From Smittium culicis (Eukaryota; Kickxellomycota; Harpellomycetes; Harpellales; Legeriomycetaceae), in the NCBI GenBank assembly GCA_001970855.1, contig LSSN01000072.1, forward strand, positions 1 to 38,430: a stretch of DNA of 38,430 nucleotides. Reading direction: 5' to 3'. The first letter of the stretch is position 1, and every line of letters starts with the position of its first letter. The translations under genes and the position numbers were made by a program. The notes beneath the pieces were generated by a model. That model ran no database searches, was not told the origin of the DNA, and saw nothing but the letters and a program-made list of their open reading frames with translations. Positions 21,872 to 32,640 of the stretch are shown here, piece after piece.

Positions 21872-24419
21872 TTAGTTTGTATGAATAAAAAAGTTTAACG
21901 TTTTAATGGTGAGAGGAATGGATTCGTTTCTGTAGAAGAATATGGGTGTGTTTTGTATAGTGTTAGAATTTGGGCATGAAGTGGTTTTACTATGTAATGA
22001 GGCGCGGATACTGGTAAGTTTTTCATCGATTTGGGAAGGCGATATGTATGAAGGGGATGAGGAATCAAACTGGGACCAGTTTGGAGATTTTTGTTTTTTT
22101 ATCCAAGAAAAGTCATCAACAGAAAAATCGATTATTGCCTAATTTTTAATCGATTATTGCCTAATTTTTAATCGATTTGAACGCAATAGGATTAAATAAA
22201 ATAATAAAAGAGATAAGCTTTGGACGAGAATTAAAGAAAAGTTTTATGTTGAATGTAATTAGTGAAATAATGAAGTAGATGATAAATTACATTAGTGCCT
22301 AAACTTTGATCCGGGAAATACGGGTTTGCAGTAAATCTGATATTGCTGCTAGATTCGATAATCGGTTTATTTGAAGGTTGTATGTAAACGTCAATATTTT
22401 GGCAGTTTTCTACGCGAAACTATAAAATAGGAGAAAAGAGAAATGGTATAAAATATAGGTTTAAATGTTGTTAGTTAAAAAGAATAAAATGTTAATTTAA
22501 AAAAATATACTTGGTGTGACTTTAAGATAATGACGCAGTTTGAGGAATTTCTGATAGTTACAGAGCCTGATACGAGACCCAAATTCAAAAAGCAGTTAGA
22601 GATGCTATTGATATTTACAGCACGCAGGGTGAGAGTATTTTTAGAGTAGTCGATCCAGCAACTTTCAAGAGAGTTGATTTCCGAATCAATTGTAGAGATA
22701 CTAGTACCTGAATTTGCCACCAGTTCACAAAAGTTGCCTTCAAGATTTGAAACTTTGATACAGTCGGGCTCTAATTTTCATATTGTGAGATAAGAAGTAT
22801 CGAATATTAATTGGATATTATTTTAAAATAGAGTATTATATTCAGAAAGAAATTGTTTTGTTTTCAGATTACATTGCGCAGCTAATATATGAATTCTTAC
22901 TTTCATTGACTTTTTTTTCATTTATTGGGGTACTCGAGTTTGTATTTTTATTCGAGATCCCAAAGCTTTTTGGAAAGCTTTTAATAGAGAGTGAACCGAA
23001 AATAAATTTATTAGTTGGAAAATTATCTATTTTTCGTTTAGAGTTAGCCTTTTCTCGTAATTCTGTGACGCCCTGAATTATATTATAAGCATTATGAAAA
23101 AAAAAAAAGCTTCAATTATAATGAACATAAATAAAGAATAGTTGGTAATTTTTGAATGATTGAAGTTTTTTTAAGGACATTGGGGTTACCTCATTGCATA
23201 TCTTTAAATCGTATAGAGGTAAAATAGGTTGTATTTCGATTATTAAGGATTCGAGAGATTTAATTTTGTCGAATATGGGGATTAGTAAATCGTTTGAGAC
23301 TGTGCTCTCTAAAGAATTNNNNNNNNNNNNNNNNNNNNNNNNNNNNNNNNNNNNNNNNNNNNNNNNNNNNNNNNNNNNNNNNNNNNNNNNNNNNNNNNNN
23401 NNNNNNNNNNNNNNNNNNNNNNNNNNNNNNNNNNNNNNNNNNNNNNNNNNNNNNNNNNNNNNNNNNNNGAGGAATTTCTGATAGTTACAGAGCCTGATAC
23501 GAGACCCAAATTCAAAAAGCAGTTAGAGATGCTATTGATATTTACAGCACGCAGGGTGAGAGTATTTTTAGAGTAGTCGATCCAGCAACTTTCAAGAGAG
23601 TTGATTTCCGAATCAATTGTAGAGATACTAGTACCTGAATTTGCCACCAGTTCACAAAAGTTGCCTTCAAGATTTGAAACTTTGATACAATCGGGTTCTA
23701 ATTTTCATATTGTGAGGTAAGAAGTATCGAGTATTAATTGGATATTATTTTAAAATAGAGTATTATATTCAGAAAGAAATTGTTTTGTTTTCAGATTACA
23801 TTGCGTAGCTAATATATGAATTCTTACTTTCATCGACTTTTTTTTCATTTATTGGGGTACTCGAGTTTGTATTTTTATTCGAGATCCCAAAGCTTTTTGG
23901 AAAGCTTTTAATAGAGAGTGAACCGAAAATAAATTTATTAGTTGGAAAATTATCTATTTTTCGTTTAGAGTTAGCCTTTTCTCGTAATTCTGTGACGCCC
24001 TGAATTAATTATAAGCATTAGGAAAAAAAAAAAAGCTTCAATTATAATGAACATAAATAAAGAATAGTTGGCAATTTTTGAATGATTGAAGTTTTTTTAA
24101 GGACATTGGGGTTACCTCATTGCATATCTTTAAATCGTATAGAGGTAAAATAGGTTGTATTTCGATTATTAAGGATTCGAGAGATTTAATTTTGTCGAAT
24201 ATGGGGATTAGTAAATCGTTTGAGACTGTGCTCTCTAAAGAATTCAGGATGTCTGAAATCTCTATTTCAACAAGTATATGGGCATTAAGTGAGACTGTGA
24301 GGGGTGGTATAAATAGATGACTTTTTGTAAATACCTTGTTTTTTGTTTTTGTAAGTGATCCAAAATTGTTCTATTAAAAACGATGTGCTGTTACTTTGGT
24401 TATCGCTTGTTTTTTCCAT
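21872..24419 (-). CDS. tubulin-folding cofactor C (TBCC), split by an assembly gap
   Basis: TBCC is the GTPase-activating cofactor that triggers GTP hydrolysis on beta-tubulin in the cofactor complex and releases folded alpha/beta dimers in the cytosol. Exons on the minus strand: 24419-24335, 24294-24116, 23999-23828 (repeated at 23072-22901), 22770-22511, 22419-22291, 22138-21872. They join in frame to 363 aa (human 346). The N-terminal half is helical, with LYDLKICNEGVTELREK and NFPTNKFIFGS as in the family's helical bundle. From about residue 175 comes the C-CAP/cofactor C beta-helix (FLNLGLVSGSVTIRNSSNC). SHQFR at the exon 4/5 junction places the catalytic arginine finger at Arg234. VDDFSWIKKQKSPNW is the typical C-terminal block. 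Exon 4 is cut by the gap in the right copy and complete in the left. The first intron is only 40 nt. Assembly makes exons 2 (part) to 4 appear twice. Confidence 0.9.
22126..22169. repeat. two 22-bp tandem units covering the last TBCC splice acceptor
   Basis: AATCGATTATTGCCTAATTT plus TT is repeated twice without change and followed by a third partial copy. On the minus strand each unit contains ATTAG followed by GCAATAATCGAT, so the intron has two identical acceptors 22 nt apart (exon start 22138 or 22160). Only the downstream one (22138) keeps the frame open; use of the other reaches TAA after four codons. Confidence 0.9.
22542..23318. repeat. left copy of a direct duplication flanking the gap (contig end)
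   Basis: These 777 bases match 23469-24244 at about 98.8 percent by eye: 8 substitutions (7 transitions) and one single-base deletion. The copy stops exactly at the first N. It holds part of TBCC exon 2, exon 3 and most of exon 4. In exon 4 both differences are synonymous; one in exon 3 changes Asn to Asp. The rest are intronic. Confidence 0.95.
23319..23468. other. assembly gap, 150 Ns
   Basis: A run of exactly 150 N. It interrupts the right copy of TBCC exon 4. Because the flanks are the same sequence, the gap probably represents no missing DNA. Confidence 0.99.
23469..24244. repeat. right copy of the direct duplication (contig start)
   Basis: Begins at the first base after the gap and corresponds base for base to the left copy starting at 22542. 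It holds the start of TBCC exon 4, exon 3 and most of exon 2. Beyond 24244 the sequence is single-copy and continues into the TBCC 5' end. Confidence 0.95.
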
Positions 24420-27046
24420 TTTTTTATGATTTTATTGTGCGATAAAGAAAATTTTTAGTAAAACTTAAGAATTGGCACAAAAATCGGAGTGAAATGATAA
24501 GTAAATGTAAGCTGACTTTAAATTCGAAAATACAATAACTGTAGTAATTTCAGGGCAACGATTTTAGTGAGCTTGGATAGTATATCCAATCAAATTCCCG
24601 TATAACTAAAAATCAAATATTCGATTAAAATATAATCGATCAATGAAAATCGCTTATAGATATTACTTATATTAGGAATATTCAGCTTTGAAAAGCGGTT
24701 GTTGAATACGTAATTAAAGGCAATCTAAAGCGCTTGAATTGTTCTATTTTGTTACAGTAGACTATATTGAGTTTAAAATTTGGGCTATACATATAAGAGA
24801 TATCTTTCTGGGTGGAAAAATCTATTTTTATCATTAGTTTTTTTTATATCCTGTGTAATATGATACGTCATTTGCTTTGGATAAAGTATAATCAGGTATG
24901 ACTATCACTTTTCCTCGAATCAAAGCCACAATGATATATATACGCCAACGGATCGAAATGTAATTGGTGGAGAGTGACTTAAAATAAATTTATCTAATGT
25001 GTTTTTTATTTTTTAATTATTTTCAATAATTTCATAATGAAAAAGAAAAAAAGACTATAATTTTTATTAGCTATATCGAATTCGCTTAGAGAAGCGTTAC
25101 TTTTTCAATTTCTTTTTTTCTACCCTTCATATTTAGTTTAATTTATATGTCGCATAATTAAATACCATCCGATAAGGTACCAAATTCTGCCAATAGTTCA
25201 TCTAATCGCATTAGCAAGATAAATTAGGCGTAAAAAAAGTCCCGCGAGTCAAGATAAACTCGCATATTTATCATTGTCTAAAGTGCAATTAATGACACAT
25301 CTTACTATTTTTATAATTTATTTATATGTTTTTAAAAAAAAGAGAAAAAGTTGCAGATTATCAAACCTCGACGATTGACTTTATCGAAAAATTATATTAT
25401 ACAATTAGTAAGCAGAAATATTAGGAGTTCAAGAAATAAAGACAGTGTTTCAAGTCAATTGGCTAGGGCTTACGTTTTGAACTTTAGAGAGGAAATAATT
25501 TAAATTTTCTCTACTGCCATACAAAATAAACTTGAATCCGAAATCAGTAGAATACTAATAAAAACCCTCAACACATTTAAAATTGATGTTTTTAATTAAG
25601 TACATTACGGGACACTATAATAAGAAACAATACAAGGAAATTCAGGATGGACCATCTTGATAAAACGTTCGCAGAATCGATAATAATTCGAATGAAGTAG
25701 GTTAGTGGATGAGCAGTATTAATATTAGATACTGTTCGAAAAGATAAGATGAAGAGTATATCAATAATAGCCTTATGCTCTTATCTTTTCGTGTGTAAAT
25801 CAGATAGAGGCTTGTAACCGTCTTGCCTAAGCTGAAGAAAATTTCGTCCTGATCAGACTGAATGTATTTTTTAACAAACGCATTTAGCTATTGGGTTCAG
25901 CGCTTTTCTGTATAGCACCTGAAATTGAAAATTCAATTTCTTTTTTTTTTTTTTTTGAGCCATTAGCTAAACGATTCGAATACGAGTGACTGTATACCTG
26001 ATTCAGAAAGCTATTATTGACTTGCGCGAATTTGTAACTTTTCCAGAATTGGCTTTCCCCTAAATTTGGATTTTCGCCGCTTTTTCATATTCGGACAACA
26101 ATAGAGAAAAACAGCTGTCCTAAACGCTGATAATTTCTGCAAACTTTACGACAAATTAAATCTTGATTTAAATTAATAGCAAAAAATCGTAAATAGATCT
26201 AATTCATGAATATCGAACACCCATTGGCTATAATTATCTTCCAATATTGCCTTTCTTACATTTCTGTCTCTGAACTATGAAAAATTCTGTTGAGTAGTTC
26301 ACCTTTTTTTATATTAGTAATTTTATTTGCTAATGTATACCTGATAAAACTGTTGTGTGTAACAGGAATACTAATCGATTTTATTTTTAAGTACAATTAG
26401 AAAGTAACGAAATCTGATGATAACAAAAAATAAAAAGAAAGTTACACTACAATAAATAATTTCCTATATTTCTCGGCCTTCAATAACCTCTAAAAAGAGC
26501 AAAATTGTGTGCTGTTAAATACACACCTTTTTCTTTTCTGCTTTAATAAAATACACGAAGTTTATTAGTTAATTTCTCCCAAAACAGATATATTTCTCTT
26601 GGCTTAGCCTGAATTTGCGCAATTAGATATTTATTAGATTAATTGATATCAGCTATAACTTACACGTTTCTGAAAGCCTGTATTCATTTTCTTTTTCTGT
26701 GCTCGCAATCTCCCGAATCTCTAAAAATGCCCGATCCTTTTATTCAACTGCGTATAAAAAGTAATCTGAATTTGAAGTCTTTAACTCGACCATTTTGTTT
26801 ATGCTTCAATGTATTGATTATAAAACATACTCGCTTCCCTCACGTAAACTAATAAGACTCTCAATCACCTTACTAGTTACCACAGCTTTTAAGCTTAATA
26901 ATACCTAGATATTCTTCCAAATAATTATTACCACTCCTAAGTTAAACCCATCAAAAATATTCAAGCTGAATATATTTATCCTTCAAAGTACACAATCTCT
27001 TTAAAAATTCAAGCAACGAGTTAATCTTATTTTACTTTATACAAAA
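24420..27046. other. long intergenic region, divergent promoters
   Basis: Separates the 5' ends of TBCC and the P5 ATPase. No firm gene. Exon-like plus-strand pieces include one after GTTGCAG near 25357, containing KPRRLTLSKNYIIQLVSRNI and ending in TAA at about 25504, and one in 26000-26180 that reads through in one frame except for single stops. A 69-codon frame at 26643-26852 starts with TTG and shows no family. Poly-T of about 20 lies near 25940. No tRNA or snRNA was recognised. Confidence 0.3.
25737..25791. repeat. inverted repeat with two opposed GATA motifs
   Basis: Perfect 13-nt arms, CGAAAAGATAAGA (25737-25749) and its complement (25779-25791), are separated by 29 nt. Each arm contains AGATAAG, a match to the core site of fungal GATA factors, in opposite orientation. 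An ATG at 25749 between the arms opens a short signal-peptide-like frame (MKSISIIALCSYLF) of 21 codons. Confidence 0.7.
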
Positions 27047-30000
27047 ATGACCATCATTATAAGAAACTGGCTAATCATGTTCGTCTTTTTAAAAGCCGCA
27101 ACAGCTACTCCTGTATTTAACCATGGTAAAAATTAGTCTACATAATTCCTACAAATCAGCTTTAGTATAATTTATATTAAAAAAAAAGGTTTATCCTATA
27201 TAAAAGTATACTTTTAATTTGATAAACGCCCTTACAACTATACATGTATATATAAAATTTCCTTTCACAAATTTCATTAATGCAAAAGTTCTAACTATAT
27301 GTGCTAATATCTATAATATTAGTTAATCTTTTTGACGTTAATGGAAATTTGTGCCCTGTTACTCCAAAGCTTAATGTAACCTGCCCGGTTTTGTGTGTTT
27401 CTGATTTGAGTTTTTGTCCTAACCTCGTAAAGCCACAATGCCCTCAAGACCAAGTATACTGTGTCGATGGTGCTTGCCGTACAGAATGCCCAGTTGACTT
27501 AGTAAACCCATGCTCCTGTGGCATTCAATCTAGTAAACTATCTACAAATGTACTGTCTTTAGTTCCTTGCCTAACCCAGCCTAACGTCAACATAACCCAA
27601 TACAATCCATCCAGCCCTAGATCTATCCAGTCTGTATGCGCCTCCAACTTGGGCATTACATCCCCCCCTCTTTGGTCTAAAAAATTTAGTGGCGATATAG
27701 CCTGGATCAATTGCCCTACAACTTCCAAACCTATGACATTTATAGAACCTGTATATATCGCCTTATATTCCATTGTCGGGGCTGAAATGCTTATCTTACT
27801 CCTTTGGAAAATGTACAAATCTTCTCTAGAAAAAAAGGTTAAACCAGTCTCAAAAGCAAATACCTACCACAGTCCCTCTAACTCAATTAATGGTGCAAGT
27901 AGCTCTTCACAGTCTCTTGAAAATGATAAATCTAAAACTTACATCCCTAAACTTGATTCAACTGGCTGTATCGATAAAAAGAAGGCTACTCTGATGCCCA
28001 GCGTACCATATAGCATCCCAAACAGCCCTGATTTAAGCATCACTGAATATAGTTTCAGCTTTATTGGAACTTGTGCCTTTTACACTTTGATGCTTACTAC
28101 CTTATCCTACTTTGGATTCTTTTTGCTCCTCACCCTTGACTACTACGAAGTTCTTGCGCGTAATTTCCTATTTATTAATCGCTTTAAGCATTATTCATAT
28201 ACTCTATCACCATTTGTACTAACTTTATAATTTAATTTTAAAAAAAAACTTTTATTTTCTTAGCTGGTGGAGCAAAACTGTTCGGCGGAAATTATCTCTA
28301 TTTAGGCCGCACTTTTATTATTCTCTGGTGTTTCGTTACTCTCTGGGTCGTTGCCCTCAGCGTTATTCGAAATGATATCCTTAACTTCTTCCGTATCAAA
28401 ACTCATTTTGGCCAAGGTGATATTGTTAAAGTTTCTCAACCTGAAGAAATTATAGTACTCGAAAAGTCAGAGTCTTCATCTGTAGTTGAATTGTTCCAAA
28501 GAATTGGAAACAATTTTAAAAAAGCAATCGGGTATTCACATTTATTTAACATACATTATTATTATAAACCGAGATTAGCAAACGTATCTCATACATTCTC
28601 CATAAAAAAGAAAAAAAATGCTAACTTTTTGCACTTTTTTTTATTTTTTAGTGCCGATAAATCCACTAGTAATTGTATTATAAAAAAAACCTCTCAGCAT
28701 AGAAAGTACTTTGAATTTCTAAGCACAAGATATGTGTATCAAAGCGAAAAGTATGTTTATGAAACTATGGAATTTGACATTGGAAAATCTGGCCAAGAAA
28801 TTTATCAATCTAGTAGTGGCCTATCTCAAGCTGAAGCTGAGTTCCGCTCTGAAATTCTCGGTTTAAACTTTATCAGCGTCGAAGTTCCTACATTCTTCAA
28901 ATCCTTGGGAAAGGAGTAAGTTTAATCTCATTTTATCTGTAAATAATTATCTTGTCTTAATTTTCTTTACTAATTATTTTTATTAGGTTTTCCAGCTTTT
29001 TTTATATTTACCAATTCATGATTTTGTTATTGTTCTACTACTACTCATACTACCAAATGTAATCGATTTTCATACAACTAATATGTATTTTTAGCATTTT
29101 ACATATCTATAAAAAAATTTTTTTTTCTTTATAGAGGTATTGCAGATACCTTAGTGATATTGGTTTCGACATTCATTAAAGTTTTCATTAACCTGAAATC
29201 TGAAAAGAGACTAAAAAAATTGGCTGAATTTTCTTCTGATTGCTTAATAAGCAGAGACGGAAGATTCGTAACCGAAAATACTAAAAATATTGTTGTGGGC
29301 GACCTAGTCGCAATTGAATTGGGCCAAGTTATTAGTTTCGACGGTGTTTTGGTCAGCGGCGAGATTATTGTTGATGAAAGCTCTCTTACTGGAGAAGCAA
29401 TGCCAATAAGAAAAATTCCGTTACCTATAGACACTGAATACTTTGATGGCAGAAAAACTTCAAAAATGAGCTCTATTCTCTCCGGAACTACGGTTTTACA
29501 AACTAGCAGCTCTGATCCTTTGCACGAAACGAATAGTACTACTGGTATTTATGCCACTGCTCTAGTTACTAAAATCGGAACATCAACTGAAAAGGGTAAC
29601 ATGATTAGCAAAATTCTGAATCCTACGAAAATTTTATTTATATTCAACAAGCAGATTAGAGTTGTCATGTTTGTCTTGTTCATTCAAGGTCTTTTCTGGT
29701 TAAGCTTTGCAATTTGGCTTCTAAAAGCAAGCGCTATTGCTGGCTGGTTTTCTGGTGTATTTTCTTTAGCCCAGCTAATTTCGCCGCTTTTACCGGCTTC
29801 ATTAGTTATAGGCCAATCTATTGCAGTTCAAAGACTTAAAAAGAAGCAAATATACTGCATTGATATACCCAGAGTCATGGTTGCTGGTAAAATTGAGATT
29901 TTTTGCTTCGACAAAACTGGAACTCTAACAAAGGAAGGTCTAGAGTTTGATGGAATTTCCGAGATTAAAAAACCTCAGGGAAATAATGAAACGCCATCTA

Positions 30001-31967
30001 AAGACTCAAACATTTCTTCTGAAGATAACAGGACGGATCTCAGTCTATCAAAGCTTGAAAACGATATTAGCAAAATTTCCTTAATTAGCTCTATCGGCTT
30101 AGGTTGCTGCCATTCTGTATCTATGCTAGGAGATACATTTATCGGAAACCCAGTCGATATTGAAATGTTCAAATCATCAGGATGGTCTCTGGGGAATACA
30201 AAGGAAGGCTTTATACAATCTATGTACAACTCTCCAAACAAAGCTATTACAAACTCGGATAATGAACCTAATGGAATCCATATAATCAAAAGAAATGACT
30301 TTGTACATCACCGCATGTCTATGAGTGTTGTTGCATTTGACGAAAGGTCGGGCGAAACTATCGTTTTCGTTAAAGGGTCATTTGAAAGAATATTTGAATT
30401 GTGTAATAAAAAATCTCTTCCGCATAATTACATCGAATTTGCAAAAAGTTTAGCAAGAAAAGGAAACTACGTACTTGCATTAGCCTACAAAAACCATGGG
30501 AAGATAGGTCTGGATTCTCTGGTTAATTTAGGCCAAGATGAAATTGAGTCTGACCTTGAGTTCTCATGCCTAATCGTATTTAAAAACAACCTCAAACCTG
30601 ATACAAAGGCCGCTCTTGCCCAAATAAAATCTTCAAACACCAGAAATGTAATGATCACTGGAGATACCACTTTAACAGGTGTCTTTATTGCAAGAGAATG
30701 TGGTATGATTGAAGATGGAAAACGCGTTATTATTGGTGATTTGGACAAAAATAGAAACATCGAGTTTTTGGACATTGATAATAACGAAATTGTAAACATC
30801 TATAACACTGGTGAAAAAAGCTCCTTAAATCTGGATTATTCTAACCTTGAAATTGCCGTAACATCAGCAGCTTATGAAAAAATGGTTTCTGATGGAACAA
30901 TATCATCTTTCCTCCCACATATACGCGTGTTTGGCCGAATGACTCCTCAGAATAAAGTCAGCTGTATAAACTATCACATGAAACTTGGGGTCACTGCAAT
31001 GTGTGGTGATGGAGGAAATGATTGTGGTGCTTTAAGAGCTGCTCATGTTGGAATAGCCCTTTCAAACTCTGAAGCATCCATTGTTTCCCCGTTTAGCTCC
31101 TCAAACAAATCCATATTTACTTGCGTAAATTTAATGTCGCAAACTAGAGGAGCTTTAGCCACCTCACTCGCAAATTATAAATATCTAATCCTATATGGAC
31201 AAACTATGGCCTCTTTCAAAGTTCTAAACATGTATTTTAGTATTGCAAATCCGCAAACACTTTGGATCTTTATCGATGCTTTTGTTACTGTTGGTATGTC
31301 TGTTGCAATATCTATGAGCAAACCCATTAAAAAGCTATCCAAATTCAGACCAACTGCAAAGATTCTAGGTGCACAGACCCTAACTTCTACGCTCGGACAA
31401 GTTTTTATAAATTGGTTCTTCAATATTATTACAATAACTTGGTTGTTCCGTCAAAGCTGGTTCAGGTGCCACGAATTCGATTCGAGCACATCAGACCTGG
31501 CAAAATGGTGGCTGCTGGGCGATAACTTTGAAGGCGAAATTTGCGCGCTGTTAGTATTGTTCCAATTCGTTAATGTCGGATTCATATACAATTTTGGTCA
31601 TACCTTTAGACAAAGATGGTACAAAAACTATTTTTTGGTTTCTCTTTGGGTAGTCTTCATCTCATTAATTAGCTATGTAGAGCTCGCTGACCCTAATTAT
31701 CTTGGATGTGCTCTCCGTATAAACTGTGGTGACCCTGACGTTTTGGTTAGTCTCGGATACAAAAGACCATCTTTTTATATTGAAAAATATAACACTCCTC
31801 TTGGCCACAACGTTTTAACGAAAAGTGCTCGTTATTCTCTATGGGCTATCAACCTCTCCAATATGGCTGTTGGAATCCTATGGGAGCTTGTCGTTGTTAT
31901 TGGCCCTGTTGGCCGTTACTTTTCAAATAAAAAATCAAAGGCCATTAAACCCAAATATAAACTGTAG
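27047..31967 (+). CDS. P5-type ATPase with signal peptide and Cys-rich luminal domain
   Basis: P5 ATPases are endomembrane transporters; the P5B branch (Ypk9, ATP13A2) moves polyamines out of vacuoles or lysosomes. Six exons (27047-27125, 27323-28159, 28264-28531, 28652-28915, 28987-29058, 29135-31967) join to 1450 aa. Exon 1 is a signal peptide (MTIIIRNWLIMFVFLKAATA). About 130 residues with 13 Cys (CPVLC, CSCG) and N-glycosylation sites follow, then two membrane segments and the core. The core has TGEA in place of TGES (Glu594), the membrane-4 motif SPLLPA (723-728) where P5B has PPALP, phosphorylation site DKTGT (Asp766), KGSFE, TGDT in place of TGDN, and GDGGND (1132-1137 region). RLKKKQIYCI before the DKTGT and the YFEF...TRYVY block are P5 signatures. 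The C-terminus has further membrane segments. The substrate cannot be read from sequence, and the altered motif 4 argues against assuming polyamines. Confidence 0.92.
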
Positions 31968-32640
31968 ATTTAGCACTACTCTAATACTCGCATCAAGTCC
32001 GTTTATCATTTTGTAACTTTTAATTTTTTTTCCTCTTTTGTATTTATTATACTATAAAAGACATTATCATACGTCGATTATTTTTAACGACTAAATATAT
32101 TTTTTAAATTTTAAAAATTCATTTATATTGTGACAATATTATTTATTGGGACCCTCTTAGTATATATATCTTTTCTCAGGATCCTCATTCACATTAATTT
32201 TGATTGTGTATAATTTTATTCAATAGATGGACAAGATCGTCTTACTATTTTTTTTTTGGTCAAAAAATACTTATTAATCAGAATAATCGGTGCAGCCTTT
32301 TATTTTATTTAAAAACTATTCATCATCTTTTGAGCATTCTATAAATTTCCTCCGATCCGAAGGCCCATTTACGATTTGTAGAAGACCTTCCAGACCATAT
32401 TTAATTAATTGATAAATATTAACATAATAAATTGATTTATTGATAAAAATGTTATTATAAATAAAAGCTGCTATGATTTTCCTTTAGTATCTTTAGCCAT
32501 TTCTAAAGTGCATTTAGCGCTATAAAATTCCAAAATTTAAAGCTCTATAGCAAAATATTTCTAAAAATTTAGCAACGTATACTTTAAAAAATATATAAAA
32601 AATAAATTAAAGGTTAAAGCGTAAATGGCAAGCATCAAAA
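31968..32640. other. 3' region of the ATPase gene and AT-rich spacer
   Basis: Contains the likely polyadenylation region of the ATPase gene and AT-rich sequence. The only coding hint is the minus-strand stretch 32316-32420, listed separately. Confidence 0.45.
32316..32420 (-). CDS. possible terminal exon, unrecognised
   Basis: The minus strand is open for about 56 codons (32485 down to the TAG at 32316-32318). The last part reads YGLEGLLQIVNGPSDRRKF and ends with acidic ECSKDDE. The codon mix and the higher GC of the last 100 nt look coding. No start, upstream exon or family was found, so this could be a pseudogene fragment or chance. Confidence 0.2.
   Translation of the reverse strand, partial: NIYQLIKYGLEGLLQIVNGPSDRRKFIECSKDDE

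Noticed and set aside
21942..22142. Plus-strand 66-codon frame
   Set aside because: Antisense of the last TBCC exon, which carries the conserved VDDFSW and SPNW motifs.
22858..23076. Plus-strand hydrophobic 72-codon frame
   Set aside because: Antisense shadow of TBCC exon 3, whose splice sites and family match are clear on the other strand.
22475..23647. Two minus-strand frames with the same start (MANSGTSISTIDSE) that look like two paralogous genes
   Set aside because: Both are the middle of TBCC exon 4 opened at a GTG; they are the two copies of the contig-end overlap, not separate genes.
26461..26500. TTTCTCGGCCTT, like the start of U2 snRNA
   Set aside because: The following bases do not match U2 (no branch-pairing or Sm-site segment); coincidence over about ten bases.
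29129..31423. Several 80-105-codon minus-strand frames under the ATPase gene
   Set aside because: Shadows of the long P5 ATPase exon; no independent start context, domain or splice support.
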